From G965216255 sp965216255 (GTDB taxonomy: Bacteria > Bacteroidota > Rhodothermia > Rhodothermales > Bin80): a stretch of 64,000 nt of DNA. A program made the translations under genes and the position numbers. The stretch spans positions 3,100,001 through 3,164,000 of the forward strand of contig OZ244148.1 of the NCBI GenBank assembly GCA_965216255.1, in the 5' to 3' direction. Position 1 is the stretch's first letter; every line of letters begins with the position of its first letter. The notes under the pieces were generated by a model. It worked only from the letters and a program-made list of their open reading frames with translations. It ran no database searches and was not told where the DNA came from. Positions 26,946 to 36,816 of the stretch are shown piece after piece.

Positions 26946-27893
26946 GTGCCGGAGGAAGGATACGTCCTGCATTCGTACGGCAAGGAAGCATTCCTGCGCC
27001 ATGCCGTAGCGTCAGTTGTTACACTGCGTCGGCATGACACAACGCGCCCCGTTGCACTATTCTGTTCGGAAGAACATTGCGGTGTGTTGCAGCGGCACGG
27101 CCTGAGCGGACTCTTCAGCCTCGTAGAAATCCTGCCCCCGGCACATAGGTCGATTGTCGGCTTCAAGCATCACCTACACCGGTTCATGCCGTTTGAGCGC
27201 TGCCTTTTCGTCGATGCGGACATGGTGTGGTGCCGCGATCCTGATCCTCTCTGGATGCAGCTATCCATTTACCCGTTTACGGCGACAGGCCTTGACCGCG
27301 CCGACTTCTATTTTGGAGGACCGAAGGGTATCGGAGTAATCGGGGACATGCTCACCAACCGGCGCCGACGCACGCTGCGGGCCTTCGGCCTTACGTACCT
27401 GCCGCGCGTGCAGGCGGGCATGATTTATGCGTGTGAGGCTCAGCTCACGCGCATGGTTTGTGAATCCGCGGCCGGATTTCTTACCCGGCGTGCAGAAACG
27501 CATTTTCGGACGCGCTTCAGTGAAGGACGAGCGGAAGAGTCCTGTGAATGGAGTCTGGCCATGGCAATGAGCCAGATGAGCTTGCCTACATATCCGTGGT
27601 ATCAGGGACTTAACAGCCCTCAGCTTGACTACATTCCCGGGATGACACGGCATACCGGCAACTTTGAGGAGGTCTCCTGCCTCTATTACTGCGACCGATT
27701 CATTTTCGATATCCGGGGGCTACCCTCCGAGCTTCTTCGCAAATTCTGCCTGAAAGCCTTTACCGTGCTGCTACGCCGGCATGACCATTTTTATGCTACG
27801 CCTTTCGCCCTGCACTTTAGTTGGCTGCATGCCAAGCGCCCTTTTCAGGCCCTTTCGGAACGAATCTGGTCTGACCTCACGGCCACGGCGTAG
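26946..27893 (+). CDS. Glycosyltransferase-like protein with DxD motif
   Basis: About 315 residues, soluble, no signal peptide. A Rossmann-like N-terminus (VASVVTLRRHD, VALFCSEEH) leads to FVDADMVWCRDPD, a DxD metal-binding motif as in GT-A (GT8-like) sugar transferases, and later WYQGLNSPQLDYIPGMT, where an acceptor-binding His-x-x is usual (TRHTGNFEEVSC). I do not recognise a specific family or sugar. The start is uncertain: the GTG at 26946 (V-P-E-E-G-Y) is favoured because the preceding codons look unlike protein, though an earlier GTG at 26883 is in frame. Convergent with the next gene, four bases apart. Confidence 0.65.
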   Translation: MPEEGYVLHSYGKEAFLRHAVASVVTLRRHDTTRPVALFCSEEHCGVLQRHGLSGLFSLVEILPPAHRSIVGFKHHLHRFMPFERCLFVDADMVWCRDPDPLWMQLSIYPFTATGLDRADFYFGGPKGIGVIGDMLTNRRRRTLRAFGLTYLPRVQAGMIYACEAQLTRMVCESAAGFLTRRAETHFRTRFSEGRAEESCEWSLAMAMSQMSLPTYPWYQGLNSPQLDYIPGMTRHTGNFEEVSCLYYCDRFIFDIRGLPSELLRKFCLKAFTVLLRRHDHFYATPFALHFSWLHAKRPFQALSERIWSDLTATA

Positions 27894-27897
27894 GGTA

Positions 27898-29499
27898 TCA
27901 GTTTCTTGTGGCGAGATGCCAAAAGAATTCAAGTCCCTGTATACCATCTTTCCACAGGATCAGGGTCAATAGGCCGACCAGCAACGGTACGGTTACAGGA
28001 TTGAGCGTGGCCATGGCGATCAACATGCCCCTTCGAACTGAGGCTATTGCGCCAAAGTCCAGCAGTGTGCGTACGATGGCAGTGCACGTGACCAGGGCCC
28101 AGGTGCCCGTTAGCAAAATCAGGAGGGTACCGCTCAAGCGTGGCGGCAGCGAAGGAACTACTAAAGCGATAAATGCAAGCAATGCCAGCGGCCAGCGTGT
28201 CCAGGCTACGATGGTCAAGCTTCCGGAAGCAGGGACTCGGCTAAACGCTGAAAAAGCTGCAGCCCAGAGAACTAGTCCGAAGGCATGTTGCAGGCCAAGC
28301 AAAAGGACAAGGAGCCAGGGTCTGCCCATGATGTCCATTACGGTCTGCTGAACACCGTGCGGAAGGGATGCGATAACGTAGGTGACGGCAGCGTGGTGCC
28401 TCACGGACTCCAAGAGCATGCTGCCGAATACCCCGGCGCACAGTGCCAAAGCAGCCAGTACAATCACGCTAATGCTGAGGCGGACATCCCGGCCGCTGCG
28501 GACCGAGTCGCGATAGAACCCGTGCCGACCAAAATACCGGCGCAGCAGGTCCCGATAGCGACCTGACAAGGCAAAGCAGGCCGCGAGCATTCCCAGTGCG
28601 ACCCAGCCCAACAACAAGTTCCACGGCATAGGAGCAGGCGGAGGCCTGCCGGGAACAAATGCAAAGACACGCTGGCTCCCTGTAAAAATGCCACGGACTA
28701 CGTCCAGGGAAGGACGGACCGTGCCATCTGCGGCAAAGAGCCCGAACCCTTTGGCGGCTTGAGGCCTGCTGTCACGGTAACGGTACACGAAAATGGCGTC
28801 TGGGGACTCGGACGCATCCTGCAATAAACTGAGCTGTGTTTCCAGATATCGCGCCTGGGATTCGCTGGATCGTGGATCGAGTAACCCGACTGACGCTTCG
28901 GCTACCCCGGTGCCGAGGTCGGCAATCCCGGCGGGCGTCCGGCGGCGCCATCGCCGCAAAAGATCCAGGGGAGCGCTGCCTGCCGACACATCGATCAGGA
29001 CCATGTCTACTTCGCTCGAACAGAGATCGTCCTGGACGAACGCCGTAACGTAATACGTCCTGCCGCGCGGCAGTCGCCGCACGCGCTCCGTAAGCCGGGC
29101 AAAGTATTCGCAGCCACGGGGTGAGCTTGAGTCACTGAGGCGAGCGAGGCCAAAGTTGCGGGCAGAAGGATGATCGGCGCTCCGCTCAATGGCCGTTTCC
29201 AGCAACTCCAGCGCATAATTCAGGGTGTCACGCAGCGCTGTGGCTGAAAGCCATTCAATGGGCAGGTCCTGAAATAGGACGAGCCCGAGTGAGTCCGCTT
29301 GGGTCAGAATCCGGCCATCAAGTATGATTTCCGTTCGTACGGCCTCCACCCCCATTCGTCGCATTACCGCAAGGTCCGCTTCTGCCCGGCCGATGTCCGC
29401 GGGAACGCTCCACACCACACCCTTGAGTGGCGTCTCTTGTGCGGTAGCCGACACCAGCAGGAGGAGCGTCCCCGCGAGTAGAAGGGCGCGGTGTGACAT
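27898..29499 (-). CDS. Exported glycosidase-like domain fused to a membrane domain
   Basis: 533 residues. A signal peptide (1-20, ending ATAQ) precedes a 250-residue region with TIM-barrel features of GH2-like proteins: GVVWSVPADIGRAEADLAVMRRMGVEAVRTE (landmark at residues 27-57), where a strand-helix repeat precedes ..RTE, LVLFQDLPIEWL, and YVTAFVQDDLCSSEVDMVLIDV. Clear catalytic acid/base glutamates are not seen. After a helix near residue 290 come about six membrane helices to the C-terminus, resembling a Yip1-type domain. Function unknown; a catalytically dead sugar-binding sensor is one possibility. Nine bases downstream of the M14 carboxypeptidase gene. Confidence 0.6.
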   Translation of the reverse strand: MSHRALLLAGTLLLLVSATAQETPLKGVVWSVPADIGRAEADLAVMRRMGVEAVRTEIILDGRILTQADSLGLVLFQDLPIEWLSATALRDTLNYALELLETAIERSADHPSARNFGLARLSDSSSPRGCEYFARLTERVRRLPRGRTYYVTAFVQDDLCSSEVDMVLIDVSAGSAPLDLLRRWRRRTPAGIADLGTGVAEASVGLLDPRSSESQARYLETQLSLLQDASESPDAIFVYRYRDSRPQAAKGFGLFAADGTVRPSLDVVRGIFTGSQRVFAFVPGRPPPAPMPWNLLLGWVALGMLAACFALSGRYRDLLRRYFGRHGFYRDSVRSGRDVRLSISVIVLAALALCAGVFGSMLLESVRHHAAVTYVIASLPHGVQQTVMDIMGRPWLLVLLLGLQHAFGLVLWAAAFSAFSRVPASGSLTIVAWTRWPLALLAFIALVVPSLPPRLSGTLLILLTGTWALVTCTAIVRTLLDFGAIASVRRGMLIAMATLNPVTVPLLVGLLTLILWKDGIQGLEFFWHLATRN

Positions 29500-29508
29500 G
29501 CGTATAGG

Positions 29509-32025
29509 CTAGAATTCTGCTGGCGTTCGCTGCCCTACCAAGAAGACCGCATTGGCCAGTAGCAGCCGTCCATTGTACCAGAATCCGCGGTATATCGGGT
29601 CATCCAGGATATACACGATCTCACCCCGGCCCTTTGTCTCTACGCCGAAGAGCAGAGATTCCTTGAGAGGTTCGATCACTTCGGCGCCGGCGAAGCCGCT
29701 CAAATGGGCATCTTTACGCAATATGCCCACATTCCAATGGTCCTTTAGATAGGCGAAAGCCTGTTCGTCCCGCTTGAGAGTGAAATAGGTCTCGTCGTAT
29801 CCAAATGCGAGTGGGTGGGTATGGTCCAGGTGCGCTTGGAATATGGCTCCCGATATCTGACGAGAAATGGCTTCGCGATCTCGGCTGGCATAAGCGCGAA
29901 TGGCGGCGGTGCTGTCGCTTGCGCTATCCTTGCGCTTTAGGGAGAAGCCCTCCTTGCCATCGAAGAAACGAGCGGCAGACTCGAGTGCGACAAGCTTGCC
30001 GCCTGCTTGGATCCATTCCTGCAAGTCTGCGAGTCTATCCTCTGTGAGCACGTCATCATACGATCCGTTGGGTAGTAGCAGTACGTCGTACCGGTACATG
30101 TGAAGGGACCTAAATTCCTCGCTGCGAATGAGCGTCACCGGAAAGCGGAGTTGCTGGTCAAAATAATGCCACAATTCGCCGAGCGCGTAGGGATTTGCAG
30201 CCTCGTCTGCGACGATCCCGACGCGGGGCATCCGAATGTGTGGCACATCCGCCGATCCGAAGTCTACGCCATCCGACACAAACGTTGAGCCGACGGCATA
30301 CAGCGTCTGTTCCAATTCCTTAGCGGTCCGGCGGACTACTCGGTCCAGGTCGGCTCCTAGATGGCTATTCCCCCCGCGCGTGATTATGAGCGTTCCCGGA
30401 TCGAATGTCTTTTGGGCAATGGCAAACGGGACCTCGGAAAACCGAACCCTGACATCGGCCCGAAGCAGCGCGGCAAGTAGGCGCGCGTCCTTAAAGCCCT
30501 TCCACTTGGCCAGGTAGGCAGCCGGTTGGCCTGGCGGTGGCTCTACTGGGGGAGCCGGTTTCCAGGCGGAAATCGCGGTTGGGAGTAGCTCTTCCACGGC
30601 ATAGGCCTCCAGGCCGTACACATAGGGCAAAGCCCAGGCTGTAATGTCATAGCTGAGAGAATCCGTAAGCGCGGTGTTAGGCTCGAAGAGAACCTGGGCA
30701 AGTGTGCTCCGGGGCTGAGATGCACTTACGACCATGTCGCCCGGGGTCAGGTTAAAGCTGACGCTGTTGCCGGTTTGATATGCGTATCCCTCCAGAGCGC
30801 GCTGCTGTGTGGGGCTACCATACGTGATGCCCTGTGCATCCAGATGTTTCGCCAGGGCGGAAAGGTTGTCGCCGGATCCTGGCTTCAGCACATAAGCCCC
30901 GTATTGGCCGACCTTCTTGGGCTCCGCATAATACGACGCAAATTCCCTGACTATCCGCTCTCGGTGCTCGGATGCGACCTCGATCGTAGATAGGCCCGTG
31001 GCGTGGTGGTGGTTTATGCGTTCGCGGAGCGTCAGCGTGTCTGCCTCCGCCGTAATAATTTGGAGGCCCGCCCGACCGGATCCGCCTTGTTCGTAGGTCA
31101 TGCCTATGGCGCCATTGAACATTGGCCACGTATCGCCGTAGCCCGGGTAGAAGAGGTCGAAAATCTGTCGAGTAAAGAAGAGCCATCCTTGCTCGTCGAA
31201 ATACCGGGCATGGTTGCGGCCTATAATGAATTGCAGTTCGCGCTGCCAGGCTGTAATCGCTTCGTGATAGGGTTCCGCTGCAGGGGCGAAATAGTAGGGC
31301 TCGTTGACGCCCTGCTCGTGGAAATCAACGTGTATGTGCGGCATCCACCGGTTGAATTGTTCTAGGCGCTGGCGCGTCTCGATCTGTGTGCCCCAGGCCC
31401 AGTCCCGGTTGAGGTCGAAGTAGTAATGATTGGTCCGGCCGCCGGGCCAGGGCTCTATGTGCTCTCTGGCCTCGGGCCGTGCGTTCGGGTAGCGGCCCAC
31501 CGTCCGGCGATAGAAATCTACGTAGCGGTCTCGTCCGTCCGGATTGATGCATGGATCCAGAAAAACGACGGATTGATCGAGCCAGGCCTGTGTGCGGCCA
31601 TTGGTCTTGTCTGCCAGATCGTAGAGTGTTTGCATGGAGGCCTCGGTACTGACGGCTTCGTTGCCGTGCACATTGTAGCTTAGCCACACGAGTGCGGGGC
31701 CGGATGTCTCCGGCGTTCCTTCCGCTAGCCTCGCACGCTGCAGATTGGCCTGCCGAATGGATTCCAGTGCGTCCATATTGGCGCGGCTGGAGACGGTGGC
31801 GTAGAGCAGGGGCCGCCCTTCGTATGTCCTGCCGTAGTAGACCAGCTCTACATTGTCTGCAGCCTGCGCCACATGTTCGTAGTAGGCAACGACCTGATGG
31901 TGCGGCGTAAAAGCGTCACCAAGCTCGTAGCCGAGGAAGGCACGCGGCGGTAGCGGTTGTCCAAAGACAGTCACTGGAAGCGCGGCTGTGGCGCAAAGAA
32001 ATTTCAGAAAGCGATTGTAGCGCAT
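29509..32025 (-). CDS. Secreted M14 zinc carboxypeptidase-like protein
   Basis: 838 residues with an N-terminal signal peptide (RYNRFLKFLCATAALPVTVFG). The M14 domain shows VHGNEAVSTEASMQTLYDLAD (His and Glu zinc ligands, residues about 115-135), HIHVDFHEQG (third ligand) and MTYEQGG with a candidate general-base Glu. The second half is a GATase1-like/DUF-type alpha-beta domain (LLPNGSYDDVLTEDRLADLQEWIQAGGKLVALES near residues 650-690), a layout common in Bacteroidota M14 proteins of about 830 residues. Likely exopeptidase in the periplasm or outside. Three bases after recJ, so translation may be coupled. Confidence 0.87.
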   Translation of the reverse strand: MRYNRFLKFLCATAALPVTVFGQPLPPRAFLGYELGDAFTPHHQVVAYYEHVAQAADNVELVYYGRTYEGRPLLYATVSSRANMDALESIRQANLQRARLAEGTPETSGPALVWLSYNVHGNEAVSTEASMQTLYDLADKTNGRTQAWLDQSVVFLDPCINPDGRDRYVDFYRRTVGRYPNARPEAREHIEPWPGGRTNHYYFDLNRDWAWGTQIETRQRLEQFNRWMPHIHVDFHEQGVNEPYYFAPAAEPYHEAITAWQRELQFIIGRNHARYFDEQGWLFFTRQIFDLFYPGYGDTWPMFNGAIGMTYEQGGSGRAGLQIITAEADTLTLRERINHHHATGLSTIEVASEHRERIVREFASYYAEPKKVGQYGAYVLKPGSGDNLSALAKHLDAQGITYGSPTQQRALEGYAYQTGNSVSFNLTPGDMVVSASQPRSTLAQVLFEPNTALTDSLSYDITAWALPYVYGLEAYAVEELLPTAISAWKPAPPVEPPPGQPAAYLAKWKGFKDARLLAALLRADVRVRFSEVPFAIAQKTFDPGTLIITRGGNSHLGADLDRVVRRTAKELEQTLYAVGSTFVSDGVDFGSADVPHIRMPRVGIVADEAANPYALGELWHYFDQQLRFPVTLIRSEEFRSLHMYRYDVLLLPNGSYDDVLTEDRLADLQEWIQAGGKLVALESAARFFDGKEGFSLKRKDSASDSTAAIRAYASRDREAISRQISGAIFQAHLDHTHPLAFGYDETYFTLKRDEQAFAYLKDHWNVGILRKDAHLSGFAGAEVIEPLKESLLFGVETKGRGEIVYILDDPIYRGFWYNGRLLLANAVFLVGQRTPAEF

Positions 32026-32028
32026 GGA

Positions 32029-33756
32029 TTAAGATTCGGATGGTATCCGTATGTCGGAGAGGCGCAGCTGCGTGCGCGTGCGCCCCCTGAACGTGTTTTC
32101 CTGCAGGGCGAACACGGCTTCGATCGGCATCCCGCCACGCCAGGCCGCATCGAGGGTAGACGCCTTCTTGCCAAGGTTGAAGCCGATGGCCTCGAACCCG
32201 GTTGTAGTGCCGCGCGGCTGAACAATGATTTTGAGATGCTGCCCTGCACTTCCGACGGTGCGCGGCTTCTGCGCCACCTCTAAGTCCTCGGCAAGAAACA
32301 GCGGCTCCTCATTGTGCTGGCCAAACGGAGCAAACTGGCGGAGTACGTTTACGAAGCGTTGGTTTACCGTCAGAAGATCAAGCCGGGCGTCAACGGAAAG
32401 GGCGTCCGTCACCACTTGCGGCGACAATTTCTCTCGAATGACTGTATTTAGGCGTGAACGAAAGGTATCGATGTTTGCTTCCGGGAGCGTCAGCCCGGCC
32501 GCACCTGCATGGCCGCCGTAGCGCGTTAGCAGGTCGCTGCACGCAGAAATGGCCTGGAGGATGTTGATGCCGGCAATTGACCGGGCTGATCCGGTAATTT
32601 CTCCGCGTGCAGTCGAGAGCAGGATCGTGGGCCGGTTGAACCGGTCCTTGATGCGGCTTGCTGCAATCCCCAGCACGCCCTGGTGCCAGTCAGTGCTGTG
32701 GAGGACTATCACAGGATCAGGAGCCGGCTGCTGCCGGATTTCGACTTTGGACTGGGCGTCTTCGAATACGGCCGCTCCCAGTTCACGGCGCTTCCGGTTC
32801 AGATGGTCAAGTTCTTGAGCAAGGCTCAGCGCTGTTGCCGCGTCTTCTGAAAGAAGCAGTTCCACCGCACGTGAAGCTTCCGCTAAGCGCCCGGCGGCGT
32901 TGATACGCGGCCCAAGGCGGAAGCCGATGTCGGACGTACTCATGGTAGGCAAGTCACAGCCCGAGATCTCCGCCAAGGCCCGGAGGCCGGGCCTGCGGGC
33001 CCGGCGCAGCTCGGTCAGCCCTTCGCGGACCAAGATGCGGTTCTCTCCCACAAGCGGAACGATGTCGCAAGTCGTGGAGATGGCGGCAAGATCCAGGTAC
33101 GCGTAGCTTTCCTCGTTCGGTCGGCCAAGCCTTTGCAGCACCGCTTGTACAAGCTTGTATGCTATGCCACCCGCTGTTAGCTGCATGCAAGGATATGCGC
33201 ATGTGGCCCTCTTTGGATTCAGCACGGCGACGGCCGGAGGGTCCTCCGGGCCGGGTGTGTGATGGTCGCATATCAGGAGGTCCATTCCGCATTCCCGCGT
33301 GTACTTTGCTTCGTCCAAGGCGGTTGCCCCGCAGTCGACGGCCACGACCAGGGTAGCGCCCAGGCTAGCGGCGTGGCCAATTCCACGTGAATGTAGCCCG
33401 TAGCCGTCAGCGAAGCGACTTGGAATGAAATAGTGGGCCTCAACTCCGTTACCGCGCAGGAATTGTGTAACCAGCGCGGTTGCCGTCACTCCGTCTGCAT
33501 CATAGTCGCCATATACCAGGACGCGCTCTTGCTTTTCAATGGCCTGAACAAGGCGCCTGGCGGCCACGCCCATTCCGTCCATGAGGAATGGATCGTGGAG
33601 GTCACTCCGGGAGTCTCGAAAATATGCCCGCGCGGTTTCGAACGAATGAATACCACGCAGCACCAGCACCCGCGCCAATGGCTCCGGCAGGTTACGGAGT
33701 TGCCGCTGCATGGCGGCGACCGCCGGATGATCAACCTTGCGGAGAACCCATCTCAT
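32029..33756 (-). CDS. recJ: Single-stranded-DNA-specific exonuclease RecJ
   Basis: 575 residues, 5'-3' ssDNA exonuclease of recombination and mismatch repair. DHH motifs are complete: YGDYDADGVTATAL (motif I), VVAVDCGA, CDHHTPG and the later DGP-like region; the DHHA1 motif GGHAGAAGLTL and a C-terminal OB-fold follow. Length agrees with the family. The ATG overlaps the stop of the upstream methyltransferase remnant by four bases (ATGA type), and the M14 gene begins after three bases. Confidence 0.95.
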   Translation of the reverse strand: MRWVLRKVDHPAVAAMQRQLRNLPEPLARVLVLRGIHSFETARAYFRDSRSDLHDPFLMDGMGVAARRLVQAIEKQERVLVYGDYDADGVTATALVTQFLRGNGVEAHYFIPSRFADGYGLHSRGIGHAASLGATLVVAVDCGATALDEAKYTRECGMDLLICDHHTPGPEDPPAVAVLNPKRATCAYPCMQLTAGGIAYKLVQAVLQRLGRPNEESYAYLDLAAISTTCDIVPLVGENRILVREGLTELRRARRPGLRALAEISGCDLPTMSTSDIGFRLGPRINAAGRLAEASRAVELLLSEDAATALSLAQELDHLNRKRRELGAAVFEDAQSKVEIRQQPAPDPVIVLHSTDWHQGVLGIAASRIKDRFNRPTILLSTARGEITGSARSIAGINILQAISACSDLLTRYGGHAGAAGLTLPEANIDTFRSRLNTVIREKLSPQVVTDALSVDARLDLLTVNQRFVNVLRQFAPFGQHNEEPLFLAEDLEVAQKPRTVGSAGQHLKIIVQPRGTTTGFEAIGFNLGKKASTLDAAWRGGMPIEAVFALQENTFRGRTRTQLRLSDIRIPSES

Positions 33757-34561
33757 GCATTCCTATGTCTGGCTTGTGTGCTTTCATCGAGAATGAAGAG
33801 AGGTACTGCTTTGCTGGCGTTCTTCCGGGTGTAGCGTTCGGGTTCGGCGCATGCAAGGTACGCGGGGAATGGATGCGTGCTGTACGCAAATTCGTGCAGA
33901 TACTCCAGCCGGAGTCCGGCACCTATGAGTGCGGTTACGACTTCGCCGAGCGCATGTGGCCATTCATGCGACCACGTACCGGGCCCCTCGTCCTCTGCCG
34001 CATACGATCCGTTCGTCTCGAACATTATGGGCGCATCCGTTTGGAAGTAAGAATACTGGAAGCCTTCTCCCCGATCTCCAGGGAAAATATTACGGGATGA
34101 AACTCCTCGATGTAGAACGTGCCCCAGGGCTTTAGGTGACCTGCAATGATATCGGTCCATAATGCAAGCTCATGTATCCACGGGAGCACCCCCTAGGAGG
34201 TAATGGCGATGTCGAAGGGGTATTCGGCGCTGCACCGGAGGTTATATACATCGGCGTGTTTGAAGGAGGCCTCAAGGCCCGTTTCCCAGGCAAGCTGCCT
34301 CGACAGGTGAATACCGGTCCGGCTGAATTCAATGCCGGTAACGTGGGCGCCTTCGCGGGCCCACGATAGCGTGTCCAGCCCGAAATGGCACTGCAGGTGC
34401 AAGAGGGCGCGGCCCCGCACCGGACCCAACTCCTGGAGCTCCAGCCATTTTAGCGAGGACTTTCCCGCCTTGAACCCCGCGACGTTACAGTATTTTGAGG
34501 CCACATGAAGCTCTGCCCACCGGTCCCACAGACGCGCACTATGGGCACGGTAGTGCTTCAT
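33753..34561 (-). pseudogene. Broken class I SAM-dependent methyltransferase
   Basis: The first part (34193-34561) reads MKHYRAHSARLWD, LLHLQCHFGLDTL (SAM-binding motif I) and IEFSRTGI, and ends with FDIAITS-TAG. Reading past this TAG stays in frame and continues with GVLPWIHEL, TDIIAGHLKPWGTFYIEEFH, where intact relatives have a tyrosine at the stop. Then near 34080-34095 the frame shifts by one to GFQYSYFQTDAPI through LEYLHEF. So one nonsense codon and one frameshift disable the gene. It forms the first unit of a four-gene run ending in the 533-residue membrane protein. Confidence 0.8.
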
Positions 34562-34642
34562 CGAAGGTTGACAGATTTCGCGCCGACTATTGGCGACGTG
34601 CTGCCTTAGTTTACGAGTCTAGTCCGTGCAACGCGGAGAATT

Positions 34643-35884
34643 ATGCTTGGTCCCGCAGTTCGAAAATCCCGCGGCGAGGCGTTGATGATCATGCTGACGC
34701 TCTGGCTAATGGTTTTTGTAATCAGCAGCCAACTGGTTCTCATTATACCGATTCTTCCGCGGATCAGCGAGGCATTCCTGGTTTCCGAGGCCCTGCTTGG
34801 GCTGCTTGGCACTTCGTACGCCTTCTGCATGATGGTGTTTGCCCTTGTTACGGGTCCGATCTCCGACCGGGTCGGTCGTCGGAGGATCATTTGTGTGGGT
34901 TCCGGAGCCATGGCGGTCGCGCTGCTTCTGCATGGGCTAGCCTCCAGCTTCGCCGCGATACTCGTCGTAAGGGCGCTTGCCGGTGCGGCAGCAGGTGTGC
35001 TAACCGGGGCTGCCGTTTCCTATGTGGGCGATTATTTTCCTTACGAACAGCGCGGCAGGGCCATGGGTTGGATCATGAGCAGCATAGCCGCCGGGCAGAT
35101 TTTCGGGATTCCGATAGGAACGGTCCTCGCTGACATGTTTGATTTTCGCGTGCCCTTCGTGCTCTTCGGTGCCATTATGGTGCTGGTGAGCGTAGAAACG
35201 GTTTTCCTCGTTCCACAGCCGCCGGACAGCCTAAATCCGCACCCATTGCGGCTCCGGCGCGTCCTCAATACTTACCTGGACCTCTTGCGTGGGCGCGCCA
35301 CGGGGGGCTGTATTGTCCTGTACGTGCTGGTATTTTTCAGCTTTGGATTTTTTCTAACCTATCTACCCGTATGGCTGGAGGCGGTACCCGGCCTTACCGG
35401 CACGCAGGTGGCCTACGTATTTCTTGTCGGGGGTCTATCGAACGTAGTAGCCAGTCCGATCGCCGGCCGGCTCTCGGACCGCTTCGGTCGCAAGCCGTTT
35501 ATCATCGTCTCCTACGTGCTGCTGGTGCCGGCCACGATTATTTTCCCGGTCGTGGTGCGTGATGTGGTGACGGCCTGCACGGTATTCGGAATCTCCATGG
35601 TTTTCGTTGCCATGCGCCTGCCTCCCATGCAGGCGCTAATGACGGCTGTCGTGCCAGCAGAACGGCGCGGCACACTTTTCAGCCTTGCCAATGCTATTGG
35701 CCAGCTTGGCTTTGGTGTGGCCAGCGCGTTTTCCGGGCTGGTCTATACGGAATTTGGGTTTCTAAGCAATGCCGTTGGCAGCGGTATTGCACTCTCGGTG
35801 GCGGCTCTGGTAATCTGGCGCCTGATTCCGGAACCCGGGCGGGCCAATGCCTTGAGAGACGGAAGCTTTCGTAGACCCGCGTGA
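34643..35884 (+). CDS. Major facilitator superfamily transporter
   Basis: 413 residues with about twelve membrane helices in two six-helix halves. The loop 2-3 signature appears as DRVGRRRIICVG (residues about 75-86) and again as GRLSDRFGRKPFIIVSY (about 275-291), and RALAGAAAGVLTGAAVSYVGDYF lies in helix 5. It resembles drug or sugar efflux antiporters; substrate unknown. A GGAG site stands about five bases before the ATG. Divergent from the methyltransferase remnant, convergent with the DUF3078 gene. Confidence 0.88.
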   Translation: MLGPAVRKSRGEALMIMLTLWLMVFVISSQLVLIIPILPRISEAFLVSEALLGLLGTSYAFCMMVFALVTGPISDRVGRRRIICVGSGAMAVALLLHGLASSFAAILVVRALAGAAAGVLTGAAVSYVGDYFPYEQRGRAMGWIMSSIAAGQIFGIPIGTVLADMFDFRVPFVLFGAIMVLVSVETVFLVPQPPDSLNPHPLRLRRVLNTYLDLLRGRATGGCIVLYVLVFFSFGFFLTYLPVWLEAVPGLTGTQVAYVFLVGGLSNVVASPIAGRLSDRFGRKPFIIVSYVLLVPATIIFPVVVRDVVTACTVFGISMVFVAMRLPPMQALMTAVVPAERRGTLFSLANAIGQLGFGVASAFSGLVYTEFGFLSNAVGSGIALSVAALVIWRLIPEPGRANALRDGSFRRPA

Positions 35885-35979
35885 CGCTTCGGCGGTCTGG
35901 GAAAAGAAGTGCGATCTGGTTGTGCCAGCAATTACCGCCGTCTGCTGCCGGGCAATGCGATTGGGCGTACGCACGTCTG

Positions 35980-36816
35980 CTATATAAACCGCACAGAAAA
36001 CCCGACCGAGAGCACCTCCTTCATTTGGACCGCGCGCCGAATATCGGCATCGTACAGGACCACGTGCTCGAATTTTACCTGAAGCCACTGGTTGACTCTC
36101 AAAGTTACTAGAGTTTCCAGTAGCGCGTCCGGTCGTCCCGGTTGGTTGACTGAGGCGAAGAGGAGCAGCTTTGAGGCAAAATTCACGTTTTTTGCCAGGG
36201 TACCGGCAAACTCGGTATAGGACTCCAGACCCGCCTCCTGACGCATGTACCGGCCAGGATCCACTCCGTAGCGCTCGCGGAGTGCCTGGATGGTAACGAC
36301 AGTTTGCTTGGCAGAAAGCCCAACCCGCTGTCTGACGAATTCAGATGCCTGGTAGGAAAGTCCCAGGGACTGCTGGAAAGTAGCGGGAGCCAGGAATGCG
36401 GACACCCTTTTGGTATCATGCTTGCCATGGTCGAAGCCCTCTGCGAACTGCGAACGGAATCTGGCTGCCAGCGTGGGTTTGAGGACCGCGAAGAGCCCCT
36501 TGCGCTCCAGGGAAAAGGCACTCTGCAGGTCAATAATATCCTCTGCTTTCCTTACTGCGAGCGAGTCCTGCTTCACTAGGCCAAAGCCGAGCCGGATGAC
36601 ATGCTGCTGGATATACTCCCGCTCCTCTTGCCGCGCCGAGCCGACCAAGCCTGTCGTTAGGGCGAACGAACTAAGGCCTCCTTCCTGCCAGTTGTGGAAG
36701 CCCGCCTGCACGAGCGAGAGCGTACCGGTTGCCTCCGTGATCCATGGCCTATCCTGGGCCGGAGCCGAGACAACGCAAAAGATTGCCGCCATGGTGGTAA
36801 GAAATGCGTGGCGCAT
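35980..36816 (-). CDS. DUF3078-family exported protein
   Basis: 278 residues with a signal peptide (1-20, ending APAQ). The body alternates short amphipathic strands and ends LSVGFSVRFI, the phenylalanine-terminated last strand of an outer-membrane barrel; FHNWQEGGLSSFALTTGL and FVRQRVGLSAKQTV are typical of DUF3078 proteins of Bacteroidota. Expected to be an outer-membrane protein of unknown role. Monocistronic. Confidence 0.78.
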   Translation of the reverse strand: MRHAFLTTMAAIFCVVSAPAQDRPWITEATGTLSLVQAGFHNWQEGGLSSFALTTGLVGSARQEEREYIQQHVIRLGFGLVKQDSLAVRKAEDIIDLQSAFSLERKGLFAVLKPTLAARFRSQFAEGFDHGKHDTKRVSAFLAPATFQQSLGLSYQASEFVRQRVGLSAKQTVVTIQALRERYGVDPGRYMRQEAGLESYTEFAGTLAKNVNFASKLLLFASVNQPGRPDALLETLVTLRVNQWLQVKFEHVVLYDADIRRAVQMKEVLSVGFSVRFI

